Assembly (NCBI RefSeq): GCF_003369835.1 | Contig: NZ_QPMJ01000001.1 | Location: 682,001-746,000, forward strand | Direction of reading: 5' to 3' | DNA length: 64,000 nt | Origin: Halorussus rarus | GTDB taxonomy: Archaea; Halobacteriota; Halobacteria; Halobacteriales; Haladaptataceae | Part shown: positions 25,541 through 34,049 of the stretch, one piece after another | Numbering within the stretch: position 1 is the first letter of the stretch | Layout: each line of letters opens with the position of its first letter | The notes under the pieces: generated by a model | Seen by the model: only the letters and a program-made list of their open reading frames with translations | Databases searched by the model: none | What the model was told of the DNA's origin: nothing | Translations under genes and position numbers: made by a program

Positions 25541-27097
25541 ATGACCGTAGCCGTCCACCTGGAGGGGATAACCAAGCGGTTCCCCGGCGTCGTCGCCAAC
25601 GACGAGGTCGACCTCGCGGTGGAGGAGGGGAGCGTCCACGCCCTCCTCGGCGAGAACGGGGCGGGGAAGACGACGCTGATGAACGTGCTGTACGGTCTCT
25701 ACCAGCCCGAGGGCGGGACCGTCCACGTGCACGGGGAGCCCCGCGAGTTCGACACGCCGCGGGACGCCATCGACGCGGGCATCGGGATGATACACCAGCA
25801 CTTCATGCTCGTCGACACGCTGAGCACCGCCGAGAACATCGTGCTCGGCCACGAGCCCCGGAAGTGGGGCGGACTCGCGATGGACCGGGCGCAGGCCGAG
25901 GCGGACGTCCGGGAACTGAGCGAGCGCTACGGCTTCGACGTCGACCCGACCGCCCGCATCGAGGACGTCAGCGTGGGGGTCCAGCAGCGCGTCGAGATTC
26001 TGAAGGCGCTGTACGGCGGCGCCGACGTGCTCATCCTCGACGAGCCGACTGCGGTGCTCACGCCCCAGGAGGTCGAGGACCTCTTCGAGGTGTTCGACGA
26101 GCTGGCGGCCGAGGACAAGACCATCATCTTCATCACCCACAAGCTGGGCGAGGCGATGGAGGCCGCCGACGACATCACGGTGCTCCGGGACGGCCGGAAC
26201 GTCGGGACGGTGGACGCCGACGCCACGAGCCGCGAGGAGCTCGCCGAGCTGATGGTCGGCCGGGAGGTGCTGCTCGAGGCCGACAAGGAGCCCGCCGAAC
26301 CGGGCGACGTCGGCCTGTCGGTGTCGGACCTGCGGGTCACCGACGACCGGGGCGTCGAGCAGGTCGGCGGCGTCGACATCGCGGCCCGCGAGGGCGAGGT
26401 GTTCGGCATCGCCGGGGTGGACGGCAACGGTCAGTCGGAGCTCGTCGAGGCCATCACCGGGCTCGCCGCGCCCGAGGAGGGGTCGGTCTCGATGGGCGGC
26501 CGGGACGTCACCGACCTCTCGCGCCGCGAGCGCATCGACGCCGGGATGGCCTACGTCCCCGAGGACCGCCAGGAGCGCGGGCTGGTGATGGAGTTCGACC
26601 TGGTGGAGAACGGGCTGCTCGGCAGCCAGCACGGCCCGCCGTTCGCCGGCGGGGGCCGCATCGACTGGGGCCAGACCCGCGACCACGCCGAGGACGTCAT
26701 CGAGGAGTACGACGTGCGGCCGCCGAACGCCGACGCCGAGGCCGAGTCGCTGTCGGGCGGCAACCAGCAGAAGTTCGTCGTCGGCCGGGAGTTCGCCCGC
26801 GACCCCGAGGTGGTGGTCGCCTCGCATCCGACCCGCGGGGTCGACGTGGGGAGCATCGAGTTCATCCACGAGCGCATCCTCGACCTCCGGCGTGCGGGCA
26901 AGACCGTGCTGCTGGTCTCCTCGAAGCTCGACGAGGTCCAGCAGCTCTCCGACCGGCTCGCCGTGATGTACGAGGGCGAGATCATGGACGTGGTCGACCC
27001 CGACGCGGTGACAGAGGAGGAGCTGGGCCTGCTGATGGCGGGCGAACACCCCGAGGACGCGCCCAGCATCGCCGACCCCGTCGGGGGTGAGCGATGA
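25541..27097 (+). CDS. Nucleoside ABC importer ATPase (duplicated ATPase domains)
   Basis: The 518-residue protein carries two ABC domains, as in the YufO/RbsA type. Domain 1 has Walker A GENGAGKTT (37-45), a weak signature VGVQQRVEI and Walker B LILDEPT. Domain 2 has a degenerate P-loop, AGVDGNGQSEL, the signature LSGGNQQKF and ASHPTRGVD, with Ser-His in place of the usual Asp-Glu of Walker B. Such asymmetry is usual in this group. The stop overlaps the following permease start (ATGA). Confidence 0.93.
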   Translation: MTVAVHLEGITKRFPGVVANDEVDLAVEEGSVHALLGENGAGKTTLMNVLYGLYQPEGGTVHVHGEPREFDTPRDAIDAGIGMIHQHFMLVDTLSTAENIVLGHEPRKWGGLAMDRAQAEADVRELSERYGFDVDPTARIEDVSVGVQQRVEILKALYGGADVLILDEPTAVLTPQEVEDLFEVFDELAAEDKTIIFITHKLGEAMEAADDITVLRDGRNVGTVDADATSREELAELMVGREVLLEADKEPAEPGDVGLSVSDLRVTDDRGVEQVGGVDIAAREGEVFGIAGVDGNGQSELVEAITGLAAPEEGSVSMGGRDVTDLSRRERIDAGMAYVPEDRQERGLVMEFDLVENGLLGSQHGPPFAGGGRIDWGQTRDHAEDVIEEYDVRPPNADAEAESLSGGNQQKFVVGREFARDPEVVVASHPTRGVDVGSIEFIHERILDLRRAGKTVLLVSSKLDEVQQLSDRLAVMYEGEIMDVVDPDAVTEEELGLLMAGEHPEDAPSIADPVGGER

Positions 27098-28476
27098 GTT
27101 CGAGCGGTCCCGACGACGCGCCGGACCGCGACGACGGTGACGAGACCGACCCGAATCCGGAGGACTCGTGGCAGGGCCGGGCCGACCGCGCGCTCGGGCG
27201 GCTGGTCGACGCCTCCGCGGTCGAACGGATCCTCATCAGCCTCGCGGCGCTCGCGCTGTCGGTGGTCGTCGGCGCGCTGGTCGTGCTCGCGTCGGGGTGG
27301 GTGGCGACCTGCGACTCGCCGTTCTTCGCCGCCTCCGGCGTCGGGTCGTTCTGCTACGACCCGGTCGCGGTCTACCGGGTCATGCTCGGCGGCGCGCTGT
27401 TCCCGTCGTACAACTTCGCGCTCACGCTCAAGGAGACGACGCTGCTGCTGTTCACGGGGCTGGCGGTCGCGGTCTCGTTCCGCGCCGGGATGTTCAACAT
27501 CGGGACCCAGGGCCAGCTGGTGCTGGGCGCGCTCGGGACCGCGCTGGCGGTCGTCTGGGTGGCGCCGGTGGTCCCCGCGGGCGCGGTGGGCGGGCTGATC
27601 CTGATAACCGTCGGCCTGCTCGCCGGCGCCGTCGTCGGCGGCATCTGGGGGGCGATTCCGGGCGCGCTGAAGGCCTACGCCGACGCCAACGAGGTCATCA
27701 CGACCATCATGCTCAACTTCGTGGCGTCGGGCATCGCGTTCACGCTGGTCTCGGAGGTGTTCAAGGACCCCAACAGCCAGACCGTCCAGACCCGGGCGGT
27801 CCCGGAGTTCGCGCGGTTCCAGCCGGTCTTCTTCGGGGAGTCGGTGTTCTCGTTCTCGGCCTACGCGCTGGTCGGGGCGCTCGCGCTGGCGGGTGCCATC
27901 TACTGGATGCTCAACGGGACCTCGTTCGGGTACGACCTCCGGACGAGCGGCGTCCAGCCGGAGGCCGCCGAGTACGGCGGCGTCGACGCCGAGCGGACGA
28001 TGGTTTCGAGCATGGCGCTGTCGGGCGCCATCGGCGGGCTCGGCGGCGCGGTGTACGTCCTGATGGTCGCCTCGCGGTGGCGAACCGGAATCCCGTCGCT
28101 GGGCTTCGACGGCATCACCGTCTCCATCCTCGCGGGCAACAACCCGCTGGGGGTCATCCCGGCGGCGCTGCTGTTCGGCGCGCTCAAGACCGGGAGCCTC
28201 TCCATCGAGTTCCAGCTCGCGGTGCCCAAACAGCTGGTCGGGGTCCTGCGCGGGCTCATCATCCTGTTCGTCGCCATGCCGGAGTTCTTCCGGATGGTCG
28301 GCGCGCGGTTCCGGTTCGGCGAGGAGCAGCCGTCGGTGGCGACCGACGGCGGCGGCGGAACTGGGGGCGACAGCGTCGAAGGGACCACAGACGGCCCGGT
28401 CGGCGGGCAGACGGACGCCCTTGACGGCGAGACGACCGACGCCGCCGGCGACGACCGCGGGGGTGACGACCGATGA
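27094..28476 (+). CDS. Nucleoside ABC importer permease 1 (BPD_transp_2 family)
   Basis: The 460-residue membrane protein is YufP-like. An acidic cytoplasmic N-terminus of about 35 residues precedes roughly ten helices; the family core is FRAGMFNIGTQGQLVLGA, KAYADANEVITTIMLNF and GFDGITVSILAGNNPLG. A 50-residue Asp/Gly/Thr-rich tail follows the last helix. It overlaps both neighbours by 4 bp and pairs with the second permease as a heterodimer. Confidence 0.92.
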   Translation: MSSSGPDDAPDRDDGDETDPNPEDSWQGRADRALGRLVDASAVERILISLAALALSVVVGALVVLASGWVATCDSPFFAASGVGSFCYDPVAVYRVMLGGALFPSYNFALTLKETTLLLFTGLAVAVSFRAGMFNIGTQGQLVLGALGTALAVVWVAPVVPAGAVGGLILITVGLLAGAVVGGIWGAIPGALKAYADANEVITTIMLNFVASGIAFTLVSEVFKDPNSQTVQTRAVPEFARFQPVFFGESVFSFSAYALVGALALAGAIYWMLNGTSFGYDLRTSGVQPEAAEYGGVDAERTMVSSMALSGAIGGLGGAVYVLMVASRWRTGIPSLGFDGITVSILAGNNPLGVIPAALLFGALKTGSLSIEFQLAVPKQLVGVLRGLIILFVAMPEFFRMVGARFRFGEEQPSVATDGGGGTGGDSVEGTTDGPVGGQTDALDGETTDAAGDDRGGDDR

Positions 28477-29507
28477 GCTACGCCGGCCCCTCGCGGAAGC
28501 GCCGCTGGCTCGGGGGCGCGGCGGCCCTGGTCGCGCTCGTGCTGGTCGCGGTCGAGCTGTTCTTCCCGGAGAGCCCGGTGTCGGAGATCGTCCGCATCGT
28601 CGACGCGAACTACGTGCGAGCGGTGCTGCGGCTCGCGGTCCCCATCGCGTTCGCGGCGCTCGGCGGCATCTTCGCCGAGAAGAGCGGCGTCATCAACATC
28701 GGACTCGAGGGGCTGCTCATCATCTCGGCGTTCACCTCGGTCGCGGTGGCCGCGACCATTGGCGGCGGGAGCCCCACGCAACTCGAGCTGTGGCTCGGTT
28801 TCTGGGCCGCGGTACTGGCGAGCGTGCTGTTCTCGCTGCTGTTCGCGGTCGTCTGTATCGAGTTCAAGGCCGACCAGATCATCGCCGGCCTGGCGGTCTG
28901 GCTCATCGCGCTCGGCCTCGCGCCGTTCGCGAGCAAGGTCATCTGGGGCCAGGTCAACAGCCCGCCGGTCGCCACGCTGAACAACTTCGACCTGCTGGTG
29001 GCCGAGGTGAACCCGCCGGTCGTGATGATGCTGGTCGCGGTGCCCGCGGCGTGGTACGCGCTGAACCGGACCGCCTTCGGTCGGTGGATCGAGGCCAGCG
29101 GGGAGAACCCGAAGGCGCTCGATACCGTGGGCGTCGACGTCCGGAAGGTGCGGTACTCGGGCGTGCTGCTGTCCGGGTTTTTCTCGGGGCTCGGCGGCGC
29201 CGGCCTGGCGCTCGGTCGCGTCGGCCAGTTCATCGGCGGCGGGGCGACGATGGTCAACGGCCGGGGCTGGATCGGCATCACGGCGCTGCTGTTCGGCAAC
29301 TACAACCCGCTCGGGGCGTTCGGCGCGTCGTTCCTGTTCGCGAGCCTGGACGCGCTCCAGATCCGGCTCCAGCAGCTCGGCTACAGCATCCCGAGCGAGC
29401 TCATCGGCATCATCCCGTACGTGACCGTGGTCGTGGTGCTGGCGTTCGTCGGTCACACCCGGATTCCGGACGCCGCGGGCGAGCACTACGAGTCCGGCGA
29501 GGAGTAG
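28473..29507 (+). CDS. Nucleoside ABC importer permease 2 (BPD_transp_2 family)
   Basis: The 344-residue membrane protein is YufQ-like, with about eight to ten helices. Core motifs are FAEKSGVINIGLEGLLIISA, KADQIIAGLAVWLIALGL and NGRGWIGITALLFGNYNPLG. It is last in the SBP-SBP-ATPase-permease-permease series and starts within the previous gene (ATGA). A hairpin repeat and cdd follow. Confidence 0.93.
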   Translation: MSYAGPSRKRRWLGGAAALVALVLVAVELFFPESPVSEIVRIVDANYVRAVLRLAVPIAFAALGGIFAEKSGVINIGLEGLLIISAFTSVAVAATIGGGSPTQLELWLGFWAAVLASVLFSLLFAVVCIEFKADQIIAGLAVWLIALGLAPFASKVIWGQVNSPPVATLNNFDLLVAEVNPPVVMMLVAVPAAWYALNRTAFGRWIEASGENPKALDTVGVDVRKVRYSGVLLSGFFSGLGGAGLALGRVGQFIGGGATMVNGRGWIGITALLFGNYNPLGAFGASFLFASLDALQIRLQQLGYSIPSELIGIIPYVTVVVVLAFVGHTRIPDAAGEHYESGEE

Positions 29508-29571
29508 CGCCCGCGTGTTCCGTCGCCGGACTCTGTTGCTGCCCCGCATACTGCGACCGCTCCATGCTGTC

Positions 29572-29682
29572 GGCTCAGCCCTCTCGGGGTAGTCGGACTG
29601 GCGGTCCCCAGTGCGCGCAGACTGCCCTCCTTCGGGACCGCGCGAGGCGTCCGGCCGAGATTCGTCCCGACTTCGCATTTCA
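29572..29682 (+). repeat. Hairpin repeat R2, copy A (inward-facing)
   Basis: A 111-bp element starting GGCTCAGCCCTCTCGGGG and ending CTTCGCATTT. Three nested stems are visible: TCTCGG (29582-29587) with CCGAGA (29655-29660), CGGAC (29594-29598) with GTCCG (29649-29653), and GCGGTC (29601-29606) with GACCGC (29636-29641). The reverse-complement copy at 31788-31885 keeps the stems while the apical loop differs. The two copies bracket cdd, a lipoprotein gene and udp. Confidence 0.85.
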
Positions 29683-29730
29683 ACCTTCGGGACTCGCTTT
29701 CGCTCGCAAGGACCTGTCGGGCGAGGGCGG

Positions 29731-29738
29731 GAGATATA
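29731..29738 (+). promoter_or_regulatory. TATA element of cdd
   Basis: GAGATATAT lies about 30 nt before the cdd ATG at 29767, giving cdd its own promoter separate from the importer genes upstream. Confidence 0.5.
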
Positions 29739-29766
29739 TGGCCCGCGCCTCCCAACCTCCACCACC

Positions 29767-30153
29767 ATGGACGAACTCATCGAGGCCGCCCGCGAGGTGC
29801 AGGACGAGGCCCACGTCCCCTACTCGGACTACCCGGTCGGCGCGGCGCTCCGGACCGCCGACGGCAGCGTCTACGTCGGCTGCAACATCGAGAACGCCAA
29901 CTACAGTAACTCCCTCCACGCCGAGGAGGTCGCGGTCGCGGAGGCGGTCAAGCAGGGCCACCGCGAGTTCGACGCGCTGGCGGTGAGTTCGGGCCGGCGC
30001 GACGGCGTGACCCCCTGCGGGATGTGCCGCCAGACGCTCTCGGAGTTCTGCGACGACGACATGCCGGTGGTCTGCGACGAGGGCGACGACGTCGCGGAGT
30101 ACACGCTCGGCGAGCTCCTGCCGAACACCATCACCGAGGAGATGCTGGAGTAA
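29767..30153 (+). CDS. cdd: Cytidine deaminase
   Basis: The 128-residue enzyme deaminates cytidine and deoxycytidine to uridine. The zinc site is complete: HAEE (51-54) and PCGMC (83-87). NIENANYSNSLHAEE is the homotetrameric Cdd signature, and length fits. Its product uridine is the substrate of the Udp encoded 600 bp downstream. The longer frame upstream of 29767 overlaps repeat R2 and is not used. Confidence 0.95.
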   Translation: MDELIEAAREVQDEAHVPYSDYPVGAALRTADGSVYVGCNIENANYSNSLHAEEVAVAEAVKQGHREFDALAVSSGRRDGVTPCGMCRQTLSEFCDDDMPVVCDEGDDVAEYTLGELLPNTITEEMLE

Positions 30154-30167
30154 CGACCTCGAATCGG

Positions 30168-30641
30168 CTACTCCGCCGAGACGTCCGGGAAGCAGTTGAA
30201 CTCGACCGTCACCGAATCCAGGGGTTCGTCGCGGGCGTTCACCGCGACGATCCTGTACTGGTTGTGGAGCGGTCGCTCGCCGAGGTACTGCTCGTACAGC
30301 AGCTGTCCCTCCCCGACCCGGTCCTTGTTCGCCATCAGGTCGGCGTCGCCCGCCGAGACCGGAACCACGTACGCCAGCTCACCGGACGCACCGTAGACCC
30401 GGAGCGAATCGACCCCCTTCGAGCGCACGTCGTCCAGGTACAACGGAACCGACAGTCTGACGTCGTCGTCCTTGACGTAGGCCTGCGCCCCGTTGTCGAG
30501 AACGTCCCCGTCTCCGTGTTCGAGCGCACCGGTCTGGCAGTCGATCGTGTCCGAGCCGCCCGATTCGGCGGCGCTACAGCCCGCGAGCCCGGCGGCGGTC
30601 GCGCCACCGAGAGCGGCGAGAAGCTTGCGTCTGGAGGGCAT
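30168..30641 (-). CDS. Haloarchaeal Tat lipoprotein of unknown function
   Basis: The 157-residue product has a Tat motif, SRRKLLAALGG (3-13), and lipobox GLAGC with Cys22. The mature part (about 135 residues) looks beta-rich, with VRLSVPLYLDDVRSKGV and RIVAVNARDEPLDSVTVEF. No family is recognised. A GTG three bases upstream of the ATG would add one residue. It lies on the opposite strand between cdd and udp, converging with cdd with only a 14-bp gap. Confidence 0.75.
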   Translation of the reverse strand: MPSRRKLLAALGGATAAGLAGCSAAESGGSDTIDCQTGALEHGDGDVLDNGAQAYVKDDDVRLSVPLYLDDVRSKGVDSLRVYGASGELAYVVPVSAGDADLMANKDRVGEGQLLYEQYLGERPLHNQYRIVAVNARDEPLDSVTVEFNCFPDVSAE

Positions 30642-30714
30642 CACTCTGAACTCTCACACGGCCTCCATGAGTGTTTTCCTGTCGACACCACGCCGCCCCG
30701 GGGCGCGACGAACC

Positions 30715-30722
30715 CTTTATAC
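30715..30722 (+). promoter_or_regulatory. TATA element of udp
   Basis: CTTTATAC lies about 28-30 nt before the udp ATG at 30747, indicating a leaderless or nearly leaderless transcript. Confidence 0.55.
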
Positions 30723-30746
30723 TCGCCGACCGAGTCAGCCAACGGC

Positions 30747-31568
30747 ATGACCGGCGACAGCGAAGACCCCAACGACGACGTGCAGTACCACATCGAGGTC
30801 GGCGAGGGCGACGTTGCCGACGCGGTCCTCCTGCCGGGCAATCCCGAGCGCATCGAGAAGATAACCCAGTTCTGGGACTCGGCCGAGGAGGTGGCCCGCC
30901 ACCGCGAGTACCGGACCGTCACGGGCGAGTACGAGGGGACGCCCGTCAGCGTCACCTCGACCGGCATCGGCAGCCCCTCGGCGGCAATCGCGGTCGAGGA
31001 ACTCGCCCGGGTCGGCGCGGACACCTTCATCCGCGTGGGGTCGTGCGGCGCCATCCAGCCCGACATGGCGGTCGGCGACCTCGTCATCTCGACCGGCGGC
31101 GTCCGCCAGGAGGGCACCAGCGACGCGTACGTCCGGGAGGACTACCCCGCCGTCGCCGACTACGAGGTCGTCTCCGCACTCGTCGCGGCCGCCGAACGTC
31201 TGGGCTACGACTACCACACCGGCGTCACGATGAGCGCCGACAGCTTCTACGCCGGTCAGGGCCGGCCGGGGTTCGAGGGGTTCGAGGCCGCGGGCAGCGA
31301 CGAACTCGTCGAGACGCTGAAGGACGCGAACGTCAAGAACATCGAGATGGAGGCCTCCGCCATCATGACGCTGGCCAGCATCTACGGCCTCCGGGCGGGT
31401 GCGGTCTGCTCGGTGTTCGCCAACCGTGAGACCGGCGAGTTCCTGACCGAGGGCGAGAACCGCGCGGCCGAGACCGCGAGCCTCGCGGTGAAGCTGCTCG
31501 CGCAGATGGACGCGACGAAGGCGGAGGCCGGCGTCGAGCGGTGGCATTCTGGTCTCAGCCTCGACTGA
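30747..31568 (+). CDS. udp: Uridine phosphorylase-type nucleoside phosphorylase
   Basis: The NP-I family enzyme of 273 residues splits uridine (and possibly other nucleosides) with phosphate to base and ribose 1-phosphate. Landmarks are VLLPGNPERIEKI (28-40), TGIGSPSAAIAVEEL, RVGSCGAI (phosphate site) and NIEMEASAIMTLA (the Glu-Met-Glu ribose site). Context with Cdd and a nucleoside importer supports a pyrimidine role. The last 18 codons recur, diverged, 191 bp downstream. Confidence 0.92.
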   Translation: MTGDSEDPNDDVQYHIEVGEGDVADAVLLPGNPERIEKITQFWDSAEEVARHREYRTVTGEYEGTPVSVTSTGIGSPSAAIAVEELARVGADTFIRVGSCGAIQPDMAVGDLVISTGGVRQEGTSDAYVREDYPAVADYEVVSALVAAAERLGYDYHTGVTMSADSFYAGQGRPGFEGFEAAGSDELVETLKDANVKNIEMEASAIMTLASIYGLRAGAVCSVFANRETGEFLTEGENRAAETASLAVKLLAQMDATKAEAGVERWHSGLSLD

Positions 31569-31698
31569 GCGCCACTGTACTGCGAGCGAACGAAGTGAGC
31601 GAGCAGCGCTTTTTGGTCCGGATTTTCGCGCCGAGCGGTACCCGCAACTCCGAGCGCCGCGAGGGGTGAGGATACCCGAGACGGAAAAAGGTGGGATC

Positions 31699-31759
31699 GG
31701 ACGCGACGAAGGCGGAGGCGGACGTCGAGTGGTGGCACCCCGGGCTGAGTTTGGAATAG
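31699..31759 (+). pseudogene. Diverged duplicate of the udp 3' end
   Basis: Bases 31699-31759 align without gaps to 31508-31568, offset 191. Both read DATKAEA-x-VE-x-WH-x-GLSL-x and then stop (TGA in udp, TAG here). Of the changed codons, several are synonymous (GCC/GCG, GGT/GGG, CTC/CTG, AGC/AGT, CTC/TTG) and the residue changes are few, so this tail evolved as coding sequence before being cut off. No start or body precedes it. The gap from udp to the next gene (333 bp) otherwise holds a palindromic stretch with TTTTT (31587-31615), a probable udp terminator, and repeat R2. Confidence 0.85.
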
Positions 31760-31787
31760 CTCCCACGGCGTCGTCTGCGAGATTTTA

Positions 31788-31885
31788 AATGCGAAGGCGG
31801 GACGAATCTCGGCCGGACGCCTCGCGCGGTCGGCCAGAGTCGGCACCTGCGACCGCCAGTCCGACTACCCCGAGAGGGCTGAGCC
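31788..31885 (-). repeat. Hairpin repeat R2, copy B (inverted)
   Basis: This is the reverse complement of copy A at 29572-29682. Read on the minus strand it starts GGCTCAGCCCTCTCGGGG and ends CTTCGCATTT; the three nested stems are kept, with the inner stem lengthened by one pair (GCGGTCG/CGACCGC), while the loop sequence and length differ. The AT-rich ends of both copies face each other across cdd-udp. Confidence 0.85.
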
Positions 31886-31901
31886 CTTCCCCCCGACCCC
31901 G

Positions 31902-32798
31902 TCACTCGTCGTCGCGGTCCGCCGCCCGCACCGACAGGACCGGCACCTCCGAGGTCCGGACGACCTTCGCGGCGGTGCTGCCCATGAAGTACCGGTCGAA
32001 TCCGGTCCGGCCGTGGGTCCCCATCGCGACCAGGTCCACGCCCTCTTCGTCGACGTAGTCGACCAGCCCGCTCGCCGGGACGCCCTCTCCGACCGCGGTC
32101 GTGGCGTCGAGCCCCGCCTCGCGCGCCCGCTCGGCGATGGCGTCGGTCGCCTCGCGACCCTGCTCTTCGAGCCGCGACAGCAGGCCGGTTTCGCCGGGGG
32201 CGTCCGATGCGGTGGCCGCGGCTCGGATGTCGACGACGTACACCGCGTGGACGGTCGCGTCGAACTTCTCGGCGACCGCGATGCCGTGGTCGACCGCGAG
32301 CTCCGCGCAGTCGCTGCCGTCGGTCGGAATCATGACGTCGTCGTAGCCGTCGTCGAGGACGCTGCGTTCGGTCGCCCGTACCGTGAACACCGGCACCTCC
32401 GAGAGCCGGACGATGCGCTCGGCCACGCTCCCCATGACGTACCGGTTCACGCCGGTCCGACCGTGCGTTCCCATGAAGACGAGGTCCACATCGTGTTCGT
32501 CGGCGTAGGCGAGGATGCCCTTCGAGGGTCTGTTCCGGACGACCGCGGTCTGAACGTCGTCGCCCGGTTCGGCCAGCGCTTCGAGGTCCGCGATGATGTC
32601 GCGGGCCTCGTCTTCGAGACGGCCGACGAACGCCTCGTCGACGCCGCCCGCGCTGAACAGTCCGCCCGCGTCCTGGACGTCGACCACGTTGATGAGGTGG
32701 ACCGTCGCGTCGAACGCCCGTGCCAGGGTCAGCGCGTGCTCGGCCGCGCGCTCTGCGTGTTCGCTGCCGTCGGTCGGAACGAGGAGCGTGTCGTACAT
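31902..32798 (-). CDS. Tandem universal stress protein (two UspA domains)
   Basis: The 298-residue protein contains two Usp domains. Each begins with a strand and PTDGS (8-12 and near 159-163) and ends with the ATP-binding pattern GTHGRTGxxRYxMGS (near 109 and 252). That pattern matches ATP-binding Usp proteins. The exact stress role is unknown. It has its own upstream region of about 100 bp before the aminotransferase stop on the same strand. Confidence 0.93.
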   Translation of the reverse strand: MYDTLLVPTDGSEHAERAAEHALTLARAFDATVHLINVVDVQDAGGLFSAGGVDEAFVGRLEDEARDIIADLEALAEPGDDVQTAVVRNRPSKGILAYADEHDVDLVFMGTHGRTGVNRYVMGSVAERIVRLSEVPVFTVRATERSVLDDGYDDVMIPTDGSDCAELAVDHGIAVAEKFDATVHAVYVVDIRAAATASDAPGETGLLSRLEEQGREATDAIAERAREAGLDATTAVGEGVPASGLVDYVDEEGVDLVAMGTHGRTGFDRYFMGSTAAKVVRTSEVPVLSVRAADRDDE

Positions 32799-32904
32799 GG
32801 TGACTCGTACCGCGGCGGTACGACCCGTACTTCCTTAATACGGGCGACACTGCTCGGATCGCGAGAACCGGGGACAGAAAGAAGACGGCCGATCCGGCGT
32901 GGTT

Positions 32905-34047
32905 CTACAGGAGGTCGGCGTCGACGAGCCGGTCGACCGCCTCGCCGATGCGCTCGGTGCTGTTAGCGTAGGAGATGCGGGCGTAGCCGGGCGCGCCGAA
33001 CGCGCTGCCCGGCACGGTGGCGACGTGGGCCTCCTCCAAGGCCTGCTCGCACCACGTCTGGTCGTCGTCGGCCACGGGCATCATCAGGTAGAATGCGCCG
33101 TCGGGTTCGGGCGCCTCGACGCCCTCCTCGCCCAGGCGGTCGAGCAGGAACGACCGGCGCTCGGCGAACGCCTCGACCATCTCGTCGACGGCCTCGTCGG
33201 TGTTCCGGAGCGCCTCGACGCCGGCGTGCTGGACGAAGTTGGTCGCGCAGGAGACCGAGTGGGAGTGGAGCTTCCCGGCCTGCGAGACGAGTTCCTCGGG
33301 CCCAGCGAAGTAGCCGAGTCGCCAGCCGGTCATCGAGTAGGCCTTCGAGAACCCGTTTACGGTGACGGTCCGCTCGGCCATCCCGTCGAAGGTGCCCAGG
33401 CTGGTCGGCTCCGCGCCGTAGGTTATCTCCTGGTAGATCTCGTCGCTGATGACGGTCACGTCGTGGTCGACCGCGAGGTCGCGGACGCCCTCGAGGGCGG
33501 CGTCGGAGTAGACCGCGCCCGTGGGGTTGCTCGGGGAGTTGACCACGAGCAGTTCGGTGTCGTCCGAGACCGCCTCGCCGAGGTCGTCCAGCCCGGGTTC
33601 GAGCTGGAAGTCGTGGGGCGAGAGATCGACGCGATTGAGCCGGCCGCCCGCCAGCTTCACCATCGCCTCGTAGGAGACCCACGCGGGGTCGAGCAGGACG
33701 ACCTCGTCGCCGTCGTCCACGAGAGTCTGGACGGCCTCGTAGAGCGCCTGCTTCGCGCCGGGCGTCACGATGACGTTGCCGGCCTCGTGGTCGAGGCCGT
33801 CGTCACGGAGCTTCTCGGCGATGGCCTCGCGGAGTTCGGGGATACCGTTCGAGGAGGTGTAGCCGGTGTGGCCCGCATCCATCGCTTCCTGGCCGGCGTC
33901 GACGACGTTGTCGGGCGTCGGGAAGTCGGGTTCGCCCACGCTCAGGTCCACGACGTCCGCACCCTCGGCCTCGAGTTCGCTCGCGAGGTTGCTGATGGCG
34001 AGCGTCGCGCTCGGTTCGACTCGTTGTATTCGGTCCGAAAAGTCCAT
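32905..34047 (-). CDS. Class I/II aminotransferase (aspartate aminotransferase type)
   Basis: The 380-residue PLP enzyme has VDLSVGEPDFPTP (about 33-45), NSPSNPTGAVY, and the PLP lysine in FSKAYSMTGWRLGY. Gene-neighbour and motif pattern fit an aspartate or broad-specificity aminotransferase of subgroup Igamma; the amino acid preference is not determinable. The ATG lies two bases after the ribH stop, so the two are probably cotranscribed. Confidence 0.9.
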   Translation of the reverse strand: MDFSDRIQRVEPSATLAISNLASELEAEGADVVDLSVGEPDFPTPDNVVDAGQEAMDAGHTGYTSSNGIPELREAIAEKLRDDGLDHEAGNVIVTPGAKQALYEAVQTLVDDGDEVVLLDPAWVSYEAMVKLAGGRLNRVDLSPHDFQLEPGLDDLGEAVSDDTELLVVNSPSNPTGAVYSDAALEGVRDLAVDHDVTVISDEIYQEITYGAEPTSLGTFDGMAERTVTVNGFSKAYSMTGWRLGYFAGPEELVSQAGKLHSHSVSCATNFVQHAGVEALRNTDEAVDEMVEAFAERRSFLLDRLGEEGVEAPEPDGAFYLMMPVADDDQTWCEQALEEAHVATVPGSAFGAPGYARISYANSTERIGEAVDRLVDADLL

Positions 34048-34049
34048 GT

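Noticed and set aside
29572-31885. A composite transposon around cdd-udp
   Set aside because: No transposase or flanking target duplication is present; only the inverted hairpin repeats support mobility, so it is reported as a finding, not as a mobile element.
32013-32966. Plus-strand frame opposite the UspA gene
   Set aside because: The minus strand has two full ATP-binding Usp motifs; the plus translation is a composition artefact.
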